64,000 nt of DNA from assembly GCA_011742915.1 (NCBI GenBank), contig JAAQTN010000008.1, positions 62,001-126,000 of the forward strand, written 5' to 3'. Shown here in pieces: positions 1 to 7,753 of this stretch. This DNA is from Billgrantia desiderata (GTDB lineage: Bacteria > Pseudomonadota > Gammaproteobacteria > Pseudomonadales > Halomonadaceae). Positions within the stretch are counted from its first letter, which is position 1. Every line of letters begins with the position of its first letter. The notes beneath the pieces are model-generated. The model had not been told where the DNA came from. It ran no database searches and saw nothing but the letters and a program-made list of their open reading frames with translations. Position numbers and translations under genes: made by a program.

Positions 1-987
1 CCACCAACCCCAGAAGAAGATCGTCCACCACATTTTCCATTCGTTGGCCTCTTCACCGGCGAAGGCATAGGTGTTGAAGCTCATGGCCACGAAGCTGGAA
101 AGGTAGTCGCCGGCGTTGTTCACCGCCATGTCGAGCAGTTGCAGGGTGTGGCCCTGAAACAGCACGAACAGCAGCAGCGCGAGCGCCAGCAGCATGTTGA
201 ACTCCGACAGCCGGCGGATGCCCTTCTCCACCCCGCTGACCACCGAGATGGTGGCGAGCACCACCACCAGCGCGATCAGGATGATCTGCACCGAGAGGCT
301 CTCGGGCACGTCGAACATGTAGGCCAGGCCGTAGTTGAGCTGCATCACGCCGATGCCGAGGCTGGTGGCAATGCCGAATACGGTGGAGATCACCGCGGTG
401 ATGTCCACGGCGTTGCCGATGGGGCCGTGGATGCGCTTGCCCAGCAGCGGGTAGAGCGCGCTGCGGATGGCCAGCGGCAGGCGGTGGCGATAGCTGAAGT
501 AGGCCAGCGCCATGCCCATCAGCACGTAGAGCCCCCAGCCGGAGAGCCCCCAGTGCATGAAGGTCTGGACCACGGCGGCGCGCATGGCCTCCTGGCTTTC
601 GGGAGTCAGCTCCGGCGGCATCAGGTAGTGGGCCACCGGCTCGGCGACGCTGAAGAACAGCAGGTCGATGCCGATGCCGGCGGCGAACAGCATGGCCGCC
701 CAGGAGAGCGTCGAGAACTCCGGTCGTGAGTGGTCGGGACCGAGACGGATGCGACCGAAGCGCGACATGCCGATGGCGATCACGAAGACCAGGTAGGCCA
801 GCACCGCCAGCATGTAGTACCAGCCGAAGGTTTCGCTGACCCAGGCCAGGCCGGCATCGAAGAAGGCGCCGGCCTGTTCGGTGAAGGTCATGGTGAGCAC
901 GAGAAAGACCAGAATGCCGGCCATCGAGCCGTGGAAGACCACGGGGTTGAGCCGATCGCGACGCTCGCTGGGTAGGTTCTGCGCCAT
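1..987 (-). CDS. betT: BetT-type BCCT choline transporter, partial (C-terminus beyond window edge)
   Basis: The 329 visible codons encode the N-terminal part of a betaine/choline/carnitine transporter of the inner membrane, which imports choline as a glycine-betaine precursor. Visible family features are the early segment RDRLNPVVFHG, the GIGIDLLFFSVAEPV stretch, FSYRHRLPLAIRSALYP, and the BCCT tryptophan motif WWTIFFWGWW at the truncated end. Several hydrophobic helices are evident. From memory it is closer to E. coli BetT than to BetP. I chose the ATG at 987 because GGAG lies about 9 nt upstream; an in-frame ATG at 1002 has a weaker ribosome site. The gene runs off the left edge, so any long cytoplasmic C-terminal tail cannot be seen. 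A BetI-like palindrome upstream supports choline rather than ectoine as the substrate class. Confidence 0.85.
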   Translation of the reverse strand, partial: MAQNLPSERRDRLNPVVFHGSMAGILVFLVLTMTFTEQAGAFFDAGLAWVSETFGWYYMLAVLAYLVFVIAIGMSRFGRIRLGPDHSRPEFSTLSWAAMLFAAGIGIDLLFFSVAEPVAHYLMPPELTPESQEAMRAAVVQTFMHWGLSGWGLYVLMGMALAYFSYRHRLPLAIRSALYPLLGKRIHGPIGNAVDITAVISTVFGIATSLGIGVMQLNYGLAYMFDVPESLSVQIILIALVVVLATISVVSGVEKGIRRLSEFNMLLALALLLFVLFQGHTLQLLDMAVNNAGDYLSSFVAMSFNTYAFAGEEANEWKMWWTIFFWGWW

Positions 988-1220
988 GTAGGCGAACTCC
1001 ATTCCGAAGTGAATGAACCTTTCCGCCAATCCCTGTCGAGACGTGCTCTGGATTGTTTTGCAACAATCGAAAGCACGCCTGAGGACCATTCAATGCTTCA
1101 GACCTGACGGAACCGTCGGCGACTACCGAAGCCGAAAGGAGACCGTTCGTACGCCGCTGCGGCGGAATTGGAATGATGGCGTCAGGGCTGACAACTTCAT
1201 GGCGGAAAGCCGCTCTTATT

Positions 1221-1240
1221 TTTGAATGAACGTTCAAATA
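1221..1240. promoter_or_regulatory. BetI-like operator palindrome
   Basis: The palindrome TGAACGTTCA is centred between 1231 and 1232 and embedded in an AT-rich context (TTTGAATGAACGTTCAAATA). It resembles the TetR-family BetI operators I recall from bet gene promoters (core TTGAACGTTCAA). It lies about 235 bp upstream of betT and about 250 bp upstream of dctP in the divergent intergenic region. Choline-relieved repression of betT is the likely role, but this is inference. Confidence 0.5.
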
Positions 1241-1273
1241 AAATACGCGCTTTGCCTGTGCCCTTCAACCCTG

Positions 1274-1348
1274 CGTTAACAGATTCGGGCAAAACGTTAA
1301 CGAGTCTACGCAAAGTTAGCTTGCAGGCTTACTTACCCCAGCTATACC
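1274..1348 (+). promoter_or_regulatory. Candidate control region of the TRAP operon
   Basis: Two CGTTAAC elements start at 1274 and 1295, exactly 21 bp (two helical turns) apart. They are followed by a weak promoter-like pair: TTGCAG at 1321-1326 and TATACC at 1343-1348, with a 16-nt spacer. This lies in the 483-bp divergent region 1004-1486, which has no convincing gene. Apart from the BetI-like site and these elements I see nothing else notable in that stretch. The assignment rests on spacing and position only. Confidence 0.3.
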
Positions 1349-1486
1349 TGATGTAACCGACTGCAAGTCAGGGAACATGCACGCTATGCCAGTATCGGCA
1401 TGGATGCTTTCGGGAAGACCGCTCGGACCGGTGCCGGCTCGTGCGGGCAAGAAGTACAACGATAACGCTTGTTTCCGGAGTATCTG

Positions 1487-2686
1487 ATGGCTCAAGAAAA
1501 GAAAACGCCCGCGGCCCAGGCCGGCGGGCAGAGCGCCAGCGACAGCAAATCCACCACCGACACCTCGCGTCGTCGTTTCCTCACGGGATCGGCAGCGGCC
1601 GTGGGGGCCGGGGCGGCCGCCGCGGTGGGCTTCCCCAGTATCGCCGTGGCTCAGACCACTACGCTGCGCTTCCAGAGCACCTGGCCCAACCAGGATATCT
1701 TCCACGAGTTCGCTGCCGACTACGTGCGCATCGTCAACGAGATGTCCGGCGGTCGCCTGCGGCTCAACCTGCTGCCGGCCGGTGCCGTGGTCGGAGCGCT
1801 GCAGTTGCAGGATGCGGTGATCTCCGGCGCGCTCGACGGCGGCCATGGCGTGACGGCCTACTGGTACGGCAAGCACAAGGCCTTCTCGCTGTTCGGCACG
1901 CCACCACCCTTCGGTTGGGATGCCCATCAGTTCCTTGCCTGGTACTGGACCGGCGGCGGCATGGAGCTCTACGGCGAGTTGCTGGAGATGCTCGAGCTGC
2001 CGCTGGTGGGCTACCAGACCGGCCCCATGCCTACCCAGGCACTGGGCTGGTTCAAGGAGCCGATTCGCAGCGCCGACGACCTGCGCGGTCTCAAGTACCG
2101 CACCGTGGGCCTGGCGGCCGACCTGATGCGCGAGTTCGGCGCGGCCGTGACCATCATGGGCGGGGGCGACATCGTGCCGGCCATGGACCGCGGCCTGCTC
2201 GACGGCGCCGAGTTCAACAACCCCTCGTCGGACCGGCTGCTCGGCTTCCCCGACGTCAGCAAGACCTGGATGCTGCGCAGCTATCACCAGGATTGCGAGG
2301 CTTTCGAGATCATCTTCAACAGGAACCGGCACGACAGCCTGCCCGAGGAGTTCCAGGCCATTCTGCAGTATGCCGCCAAGGCGGCCTCTTCCGAGATGTA
2401 CTGGAAGGCCATGGAGCGCTATCCGCGCGATCTCAACGGTATGCGCGAACAGCAGGGAGTACAGACCTACATCACACCCGACTCGGTGCTGCAGGCCCAG
2501 CTCGAAGCGTGGGACAAGGTGATCGAGAACGAGTCCCGCGACGAGTTCTTCAAGAAGGTGGTGGACCACCAGCGGGAGTACTGTGAGCGGGTCGTGGGCT
2601 ACCACCTCGAGCACACCACCCCCAAGGAGCCGGCCTACGTGCACTTCTACGGCAAGTCGCCAACCGACACCTCAACCATCCTGTGA
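1487..2686 (+). CDS. TRAP transporter substrate-binding protein (DctP/TakP-like), Tat-exported
   Basis: This 399-residue protein is the periplasmic solute receptor of the dctPQM operon. The N-terminus carries a twin-arginine signal: SRRRFLTGS followed by an Ala/Gly-rich hydrophobic stretch ending near AVAQ, so export is probably by Tat as a folded protein. The mature part starts TTTLRFQSTWP and has the DctP fold pattern, with a ligand-contact region near KYRTVGLAADLMREFG and a GAEFNNPSSD segment. It looks like the TakP/2-oxo-acid or organic-acid branch. It does not resemble TeaA of the H. elongata ectoine TRAP system as I recall it. The start is the ATG at 1487, with CCGGAG 6 nt upstream; an in-frame TTG at 1469 is less likely. 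The substrate is unknown. Confidence 0.88.
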   Translation: MAQEKKTPAAQAGGQSASDSKSTTDTSRRRFLTGSAAAVGAGAAAAVGFPSIAVAQTTTLRFQSTWPNQDIFHEFAADYVRIVNEMSGGRLRLNLLPAGAVVGALQLQDAVISGALDGGHGVTAYWYGKHKAFSLFGTPPPFGWDAHQFLAWYWTGGGMELYGELLEMLELPLVGYQTGPMPTQALGWFKEPIRSADDLRGLKYRTVGLAADLMREFGAAVTIMGGGDIVPAMDRGLLDGAEFNNPSSDRLLGFPDVSKTWMLRSYHQDCEAFEIIFNRNRHDSLPEEFQAILQYAAKAASSEMYWKAMERYPRDLNGMREQQGVQTYITPDSVLQAQLEAWDKVIENESRDEFFKKVVDHQREYCERVVGYHLEHTTPKEPAYVHFYGKSPTDTSTIL

Positions 2687-2783
2687 GCCGCCGGGCCTGC
2701 GGGCCCGGTTCGGCATGTTGCCCCGGAGCAGGACGTTGCCGGGTTCATGTTCCGTCCTGCGCCACCCCGGTGGGTGGCGCAGG
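2687..2783 (+). terminator. Tandem intercistronic hairpins between dctP and dctQ
   Basis: Two stable stem-loops follow the dctP stop. The first pairs CCGGGCC (2691-2697) with GGCCCGG (2702-2708), extended by outer GCCG/CGGC. The second is a perfect 11-bp stem, CCTGCGCCACC (2756-2766) with its complement at 2773-2783 and a 6-nt loop. Neither has a U-tract, so attenuation or mRNA 3'-end protection seems more likely than full termination. Such structures commonly let the binding protein be made in excess over the membrane subunits. Confidence 0.6.
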
Positions 2784-2800
2784 GATGGTGAGAGGTGACC

Positions 2801-3397
2801 ATGCGTTTCGTGTTCTTCATCGACCATCTCAGCACCTGGGTGGGCAAGACCTTTGCCTGGGCGATTCTGATCCTCACGCTGGTGGTGAGCTACGAGGTCT
2901 TCATGCGCTATGCCATGGGGGCGCCGACCACCTGGGCCTACGACACCAGCTACATGCTCTACGGTACCCTGTTCATGATGAGCGGCGCCTATGCGCTGGC
3001 TCACAACGCCCACGTGCGGGCCGACGTGGTGTCGCGCTACTTCCCCACCCGCGTCCAGGCCGGGCTGGAGCTCGCGCTCTACCTGCTGTTCTTCTACCCC
3101 GGCATCTTCGCGCTGCTGTTCTACGGCTGGGACTTCTTCGCCATCTCCTACCGTCAGAACGAGCACAGCTCCTATACGCCCGGTGGCCCGCCCATCTGGC
3201 CCTACAAGTTCGTGATTCCCGCCTGCGCGGCGCTGTTGGCCCTGCAGGGGGTGGCGGAAGTGACCCGCTGCGTGATGTGCCTCATGCACGGCAAGTGGCC
3301 GCGCCGGCTGGGTGACGTGGAGGAGATCGCCATTCCCATCAACAAGGAGGCGGAGATCAAGGCCGCCCAGGAACAGTCAGGGGAGCCCCGCCAATGA
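2801..3397 (+). CDS. TRAP transporter small membrane subunit (DctQ family)
   Basis: This 198-residue integral membrane protein shows four hydrophobic segments, roughly residues 15-35, 45-65, 88-110 and 133-155. The DctQ-type region between the first two helices reads SYEVFMRYAMGAPTTWAYD. It pairs with the large subunit encoded next, forming the inner-membrane complex that uses the sodium gradient to take up solute delivered by the upstream binding protein. ATG 2801 is preceded by GAGAGG at a 5-nt spacing; a GTG two codons earlier is a poorer start. The charged C-terminal tail (EEIAIPINKEAEIKAAQEQ) is cytoplasmic by prediction. Its stop overlaps the start of the next gene by 4 nt (ATGA), indicating translational coupling. 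Confidence 0.9.
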   Translation: MRFVFFIDHLSTWVGKTFAWAILILTLVVSYEVFMRYAMGAPTTWAYDTSYMLYGTLFMMSGAYALAHNAHVRADVVSRYFPTRVQAGLELALYLLFFYPGIFALLFYGWDFFAISYRQNEHSSYTPGGPPIWPYKFVIPACAALLALQGVAEVTRCVMCLMHGKWPRRLGDVEEIAIPINKEAEIKAAQEQSGEPRQ

Positions 3398-4713
3398 GCG
3401 AGCCGGAAATCGGTATCCTGATGCTGGGCATGTTGATCGTGCTGATCATGCTCGGCTTTCCCATCGCCTTCACGCTGATCGCCATGGGCATCGGCTTCGG
3501 CTACTTCGCCATCGGCGACATCATTTTCTCGCTGCTGGTGCAGCGTGCCTACGGCGTGATGTCCAACGACGTGCTGATCGCCGTGCCGCTGTTCCTGTTC
3601 ATGGGCTACATGGTGGAGCGGGCCAACATCCTCGACCGGCTGTTCGCCAGCCTGCAGCTTGCCGCTCGCGGCATGCCCGCCTCGCTGGCGGTGGCCAGCT
3701 TGATCACCTGTGCGCTGTTCGCCACCGCCACCGGCATCGTCGGTGCCGTGGTCACGCTGATGGGGCTGCTGGCGTTGCCCGCCATGCTCAACGCCGGCTA
3801 CGACAAGCGCATGTCGAGCGGCGTGATCTGTGCCGGGGGCTGCCTCGGTATTCTGATCCCGCCGAGCATCATGCTGATCCTCTACGGGGCGATGGCCGGC
3901 GTCTCGGTGGTACGTCTGTATGCCGCGGCGCTGATTCCCGGGTTGCTGCTGGCGGGGCTGTACATCGTCTACGTGATGGGGCGGGCGATGATCAACCCCA
4001 AGGTGGCGCCCAAGCTGCCGGCGGAGAAGCTCGACGTGCCGCTGGGAGAGGTCTACCGGGGCCTGCTGACCTCCTTCGTGCCGCTGTTCGTGCTGATCAT
4101 GTCGGTGCTGGGGGCGATCCTCTTCGGCCTGGCCACGCCTCACGAAGCTGCGGGTATCGGTGCGCTGGGCGCCATCCTGCTGGCGGCGGCCTACCGCCAG
4201 CTGACCCTGGCGCGGCTGCGCGAGGCGGTGTTTCTCACCGCGCGTACCAGCGCCATGGTGTGCTGGCTGTTCGTCGGCTCGTGGATCTTCTCTTCGGTGT
4301 TCTCGCTGCTCGACGGCCATTCCCTCATCGAGCACTGGATCAGCGGCATGTCGCTGACGCCGCTGCAGTTCCTGCTGCTGGCGCAACTGCTGATCTTCAT
4401 CCTCGGCTGGCCGCTGGAATGGACCGAGATCATCATCATCTTCGTGCCGATCTTCCTGCCGCTGCTGCACTTGTTCGGCATCGACCCGCTGTTCTTCGGC
4501 GTGCTGGTGGCGCTCAACATCCAAACCTCGTTCCTGACGCCACCCATGGCGATGTCGGCCTTCTACCTGAAGGGCATCTCGCCCAAGGGCATCGAGCTCA
4601 ACGACATCTTCATCGGCATCGCCCCGTTCCTGCTGCTGGTGTTCGTGGCCATGTTCATTCTCTACATGGTGCCGAGTATCGTCTTCTGGCTGCCGGGGGT
4701 GCTCTACAACTGA
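3394..4713 (+). CDS. TRAP transporter large permease (DctM family)
   Basis: The 439-residue protein is the transport subunit of the TRAP system, with about 11-12 predicted membrane helices across its whole length. Family-typical segments include GFPIAFTLIAMGIGFGYFAIGD near the N-terminus, the GGCLGILIPPSIMLILYG motif in the middle and LNIQTSFLTPPMAMSAFYLKG near the C-terminus; the proline-containing re-entrant motifs are characteristic of DctM. It overlaps dctQ by 4 nt and ends the operon before a strong terminator. Together dctPQM form a complete three-component importer. No enzyme gene is co-transcribed, so the substrate cannot be read from context. Confidence 0.92.
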   Translation: MSEPEIGILMLGMLIVLIMLGFPIAFTLIAMGIGFGYFAIGDIIFSLLVQRAYGVMSNDVLIAVPLFLFMGYMVERANILDRLFASLQLAARGMPASLAVASLITCALFATATGIVGAVVTLMGLLALPAMLNAGYDKRMSSGVICAGGCLGILIPPSIMLILYGAMAGVSVVRLYAAALIPGLLLAGLYIVYVMGRAMINPKVAPKLPAEKLDVPLGEVYRGLLTSFVPLFVLIMSVLGAILFGLATPHEAAGIGALGAILLAAAYRQLTLARLREAVFLTARTSAMVCWLFVGSWIFSSVFSLLDGHSLIEHWISGMSLTPLQFLLLAQLLIFILGWPLEWTEIIIIFVPIFLPLLHLFGIDPLFFGVLVALNIQTSFLTPPMAMSAFYLKGISPKGIELNDIFIGIAPFLLLVFVAMFILYMVPSIVFWLPGVLYN

Positions 4714-4739
4714 TAGCGAAGATGCCAGAAGAAACGCAG

Positions 4740-4764
4740 CGGGCCCGGCGCAATGCCGGGCCCG
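4740..4764. terminator. Hairpin terminator between convergent dctM and spy
   Basis: A perfect 10-bp GC stem, CGGGCCCGGC (4740-4749), pairs with 4755-4764 around a 5-nt loop and is followed by TTCGTAT. It lies between the convergent dctM and spy-like genes and could serve both directions. Confidence 0.8.
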
Positions 4765-4793
4765 TTCGTATCGCACCTGGTGCGGCTTGGCGA

Positions 4794-5438
4794 TCAGCCG
4801 CGGCCGTGATGCTTGTGGCCTTTGTGCTTGCCTGATTTCATGAACGCTTCGAGAGCGTCGATCTGCTCTTCGGTGAGCACTTCCGTCAGGGCTTCACGAT
4901 GTTCGTCGCGCAGTTCCTGCCACGCTTCGCGGCGCTCCTCGCGGGAGTCGAACTCCTGGCCGCGCAGCTCCTGCATGTCGGCATACAGGGATTCGCGCAG
5001 TTCGGTCAGCCGCTCGCGCTCCTCGTCGGAGAGCTCCCAGCTGTCGACCAGAGTGGTCAGGCGCTGCTGCATGCTCTGACGACGCTCACCGCCACGCTCG
5101 GCGCGGTGCTCCTGGCGCATTTCGCGCTTGGCCTCGCGCAGGGCTTCACGCTGCTCCTCGTCGAGGATCTCGTCCATGCGCTCGCGGTGCTGCTCGTGCA
5201 GCTCGCGCAGCGCCTGCATGTGCTCATCGTGGGCCTCTTCCAGGGCGCTGCGGGTCTCCTCGTCGAGTCCGGCACGCTCGAACAGCGCCTGGCGCCGCTC
5301 CTGGAAACGTTCCTGGCGTTGCTCGTGCCAGCCGCCTTCGCCCTGTCCGGGAGCGGCCACCGCAGCCAGCGACATGGGGGCGATGGCGACGGCGAGCAGG
5401 GCGGGCATCAGCATGTTTCGGGTAATGGTACGGCGCAT
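4794..5438 (-). CDS. Spy/CpxP-like periplasmic LTxxQ-motif chaperone
   Basis: The 214-residue product begins with a signal peptide (MRRTITRNMLMPALLAVAIA, cleavage probably near AVAA). The rest is a highly charged, almost entirely helical Glu/Arg/Gln-rich mature chain with three related repeats of about 50 residues. The last repeat contains the diagnostic LTEEQ motif. The C-terminus is a basic, His-rich tail (KHKGHKHHGRG) that might bind metal. Spy-family proteins are ATP-independent periplasmic chaperones induced by envelope stress. The gene lies directly downstream of a BaeSR-like system, which controls spy in E. coli. The ATG at 5438 has AAGGAG 8 nt upstream; a longer reading frame to 5516 lacks a ribosome site and would bury the signal peptide. 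Confidence 0.85.
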   Translation of the reverse strand: MRRTITRNMLMPALLAVAIAPMSLAAVAAPGQGEGGWHEQRQERFQERRQALFERAGLDEETRSALEEAHDEHMQALRELHEQHRERMDEILDEEQREALREAKREMRQEHRAERGGERRQSMQQRLTTLVDSWELSDEERERLTELRESLYADMQELRGQEFDSREERREAWQELRDEHREALTEVLTEEQIDALEAFMKSGKHKGHKHHGRG

Positions 5439-5488
5439 GCGAGTGACTCCTTCACGTTGAGTGGATGCTTGCAGTGTCGTACGGCCCT

Positions 5489-5516
5489 GTGCAATCAACT
5501 TGCAGCAATCGTGCAA
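5489..5516 (-). promoter_or_regulatory. Triple direct repeat, candidate response-regulator box upstream of spy
   Basis: Three hexamers on the plus strand, GTGCAA (5489), TTGCAG (5500) and GTGCAA (5511), are spaced exactly 11 bp apart. This is the layout expected for dimers of OmpR/PhoB-family regulators. The block starts 51 nt upstream of the spy start codon. The 11-mer GTGCAATCAAC at 5489 differs at one base from GTGCAAGCAAC upstream of the efflux operon (12177), pointing to a shared regulator, plausibly the BaeR-like protein. Confidence 0.6.
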
Positions 5517-5593
5517 CTACAAAGGCTCGTCGTCGTTCGACAGGACAACCTGGCTTGGATTCCATCGTCGGCCGAATGGGCAGGCAGGGACGC

Positions 5594-6313
5594 TCACTCT
5601 TCAGGCTGATACTTGTAGCCCACTCCGTAGACAGAACGAATGATCTCGCGCTCGGGCCAGATGTCGGCGATCTTGCGCCGGAGCTTCTTGACGTGGCTAT
5701 CCACGGTGCGCTCGGAGACGATGCGATGATCGCGGTACATGCGGTCCATCAGCTGGTCGCGGGTGAAGATGCGGCCGGGGGCCTGCATCATCACCTTGAG
5801 CAGTTGATATTCCACCGCGGTAAGCCCCAGGTCCTGGCCGTCGGCCAGCGCGCGCCAGCCCTCGTCGTCGAGGGTGAGCTGGCTGCCGCCGGCCGCGGCG
5901 GGGTCGCGCAGCGCCTGGCTGCGCCGCAGCACCGCCTTGACCCGGGCCACCACCTCGCGCGGGCTGAAGGGCTTGCAGATGTAGTCGTCGGCGCCGAGCT
6001 CCAGGCCCAGCAGGCGGTCGACCTCCTCGACCCGCGCCGTGAGCATGATGATGGCAATGCCGGGCCAGCGCTGGCGAATCTCGCGACACAGGGTGAGGCC
6101 GTCGGTGCCGGGTAGCATCAGGTCGAGCAGCACCAGGGCGGGCAGCCGTTCCTCGCCGGCTTGCTCATTCAGCCATGGCAGCACCTGATCGCCATGATCG
6201 ATGTGGCGGGTGGCAAAGCCGCTGCCCTCCAGGTAGTCGGCTACCAGACGGGCGATCTTGGGTTCGTCCTCGACGATCAGCAGGGTGTCGCGTGGGGCGT
6301 CGGAGTCATGCAT
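5594..6313 (-). CDS. baeR: OmpR-family response regulator, BaeR-like
   Basis: The 239-residue two-domain regulator has an N-terminal receiver domain (about residues 10-125). Visible are the acidic pocket VEDEP, phosphoacceptor Asp64 in [11 protein letters not shown], Thr92 in LTAR and Lys114 in CKPF. A winged-helix DNA-binding domain follows (about residues 140-235), with [15 protein letters not shown] as the recognition region and the terminal VYGVGYKY strand. The gene follows its sensor kinase by 12 nt, and GAGGAAAGG precedes the start. The order pump, kinase, regulator, spy matches the logic of E. coli mdtABCD-baeSR and spy, so BaeR is the best analogy. CpxR- or RstA-type alternatives cannot be excluded from sequence alone. 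Confidence 0.9.
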   Translation of the reverse strand: MHDSDAPRDTLLIVEDEPKIARLVADYLEGSGFATRHIDHGDQVLPWLNEQAGEERLPALVLLDLMLPGTDGLTLCREIRQRWPGIAIIMLTARVEEVDRLLGLELGADDYICKPFSPREVVARVKAVLRRSQALRDPAAAGGSQLTLDDEGWRALADGQDLGLTAVEYQLLKVMMQAPGRIFTRDQLMDRMYRDHRIVSERTVDSHVKKLRRKIADIWPEREIIRSVYGVGYKYQPEE

Positions 6314-6325
6314 GGGCGCCTTTCC

Positions 6326-7753
6326 TCATGGGGTTCGCTCGTCGGCCATCAGGGCCGGAAACTCGAGCGTCCAGCATAACCCACCCAGCGGCGAGGGTGA
6401 GGCCTGCATGGTGCCGCCGTGACTCTTGACTAGAGCGCTGGCGATGGAGAGTCCCAGCCCGCTGCCGCCGCTGGCGCGACTGCGCGAGCCCTCGACCCGG
6501 TAGAGGCGTTCGGTGAGTCGCTCCAGCGATGCCTCGGGTACGCCGGGAGGGCTGTCCTGCCAGATCACGCGCACTCGCTCTGCGTCCTGAGTCAGGCTGA
6601 CGTCCAACTGGCCCGGCGAGGTGGTGTAGGCACAGCTGTTGTCGAGCAGGTTGGTCCACAGCTGGCGCAGGCGCCGGGTGTCGCCGCGGATCCAGGCCGG
6701 GCCCTGGATCGAGGTGGTGAGCGTCATGCCGCAATCCCCGAGCCAGCCGCTGGCTTCCTCGAGGCGCGAGGCCAGGCTGGCTGCCAGGTCGAGCGGTGCC
6801 AGCTGCACCTCGAGGGCGCCGGCATCGCTCTGGGAGAGCAGGCGCAGGTCGGCCACCAGGCGCTCGAGCTGACCCACCTCCTGGGACAGCGAGTGAAGGT
6901 TGTCTTCATTGAAGGGACGGATGCCGTCCTGCATGGCCTCGATCTCGCCGCGCAGCACCGCCAGCGGCGTGCGCAGCTCGTGGGCGATGTCCGACACCCA
7001 GCGCGAGCGCGCCTCGCGGCTTGCCTCCAGGGTGGCGGCCAGCATGTTGAAGTCGCGGGCCAAACGCGAGAGTTCGTCGCGGCCGCGTTCCGGCAGGCGG
7101 GCGCTGTAGTCGCCTTCGATCAGGCTGCGCGTGGCCAGCGCCATGCTGCGGGTGCGACGGCCCAGCCACCAGGCCAGCCCACCGGCCAGCAGCAGCGAGG
7201 CCAGGCCGAGGGAGGCGACGATGATGCCCAGATTGCGCTGCTGGCGCGCGAGGAAGATACGGTCCATGCGCGCCATCAACTGCTGCGGCGGACGGTAGCC
7301 CAGGGTGCCGACCCGCTGACCGCGGTACTCGATGGGCAGCCAGTGGAGCTCCGAGGCCATTTCCTGGTCGTCCGGGGGCAGGCCGATCACCGGCAGGCCC
7401 TCGGCATCGTGCAGCACGAAGTCGCGGGCATCGCCCAGGCGACGTTCGATCCCCTGGGGTGGCTGACGCTCGCCCGGCCACAGCTGCTGGCGCACCAGCC
7501 GCTCCCAGGCCGGCGGCGAGTCGCGCAGCCACTGCCAGCCGTTGCGACGCGCCCACTCCTGGCCCAGCCCCTCGGCCAGGGTTTCGGCACGCTGCGCCTG
7601 GGTGGTCTCGAGATAGTCGAGAAAGCCCCGGTCGAGGCTGCGCGATACCGACAGGAAGACCAGCCCGGCGATCGCCACGTTGACCGACAGGATGATGACG
7701 AACAGCTTGACGCCCAGACGAGAGAACGGGGCGCGGAGCAGACGCGGCCTCAT
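6326..7753 (-). CDS. baeS: Envelope-stress sensor histidine kinase, BaeS-like
   Basis: The 475-residue membrane kinase has a first membrane helix (about 13-35), a periplasmic sensor region of about 135 residues, a second helix (about 174-196) and a HAMP linker (about 197-248). The DHp domain contains the phosphorylated His258 in VSDIAHELRTPL. The C-terminal ATPase domain shows the N box (WTNLLDNSCAYT) and G box (SGGSGLGLSI). The N-box sequence DNSCAYT is close to that of E. coli BaeS. The ATG at 7753 overlaps the stop of the RND gene (ATGA), so the kinase is translationally coupled to the pump; a longer frame to 7798 would extend into the pump gene and has no ribosome site. It probably senses periplasmic damage and phosphorylates the adjacent regulator. 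Confidence 0.9.
   Translation of the reverse strand: MRPRLLRAPFSRLGVKLFVIILSVNVAIAGLVFLSVSRSLDRGFLDYLETTQAQRAETLAEGLGQEWARRNGWQWLRDSPPAWERLVRQQLWPGERQPPQGIERRLGDARDFVLHDAEGLPVIGLPPDDQEMASELHWLPIEYRGQRVGTLGYRPPQQLMARMDRIFLARQQRNLGIIVASLGLASLLLAGGLAWWLGRRTRSMALATRSLIEGDYSARLPERGRDELSRLARDFNMLAATLEASREARSRWVSDIAHELRTPLAVLRGEIEAMQDGIRPFNEDNLHSLSQEVGQLERLVADLRLLSQSDAGALEVQLAPLDLAASLASRLEEASGWLGDCGMTLTTSIQGPAWIRGDTRRLRQLWTNLLDNSCAYTTSPGQLDVSLTQDAERVRVIWQDSPPGVPEASLERLTERLYRVEGSRSRASGGSGLGLSIASALVKSHGGTMQASPSPLGGLCWTLEFPALMADERTP

Noticed and set aside
1487-4713. TRAP operon as an ectoine importer (TeaABC or UehABC)
   Set aside because: The binding protein has a Tat signal and does not resemble TeaA in its mature sequence. 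It is more than 23 kb from the ectoine genes and closer to a BetI-like site.
3202-4776. 524-codon minus-strand frame rich in Gln, His and Glu
   Set aside because: It is antisense to dctM, which has clear membrane helices and family motifs.
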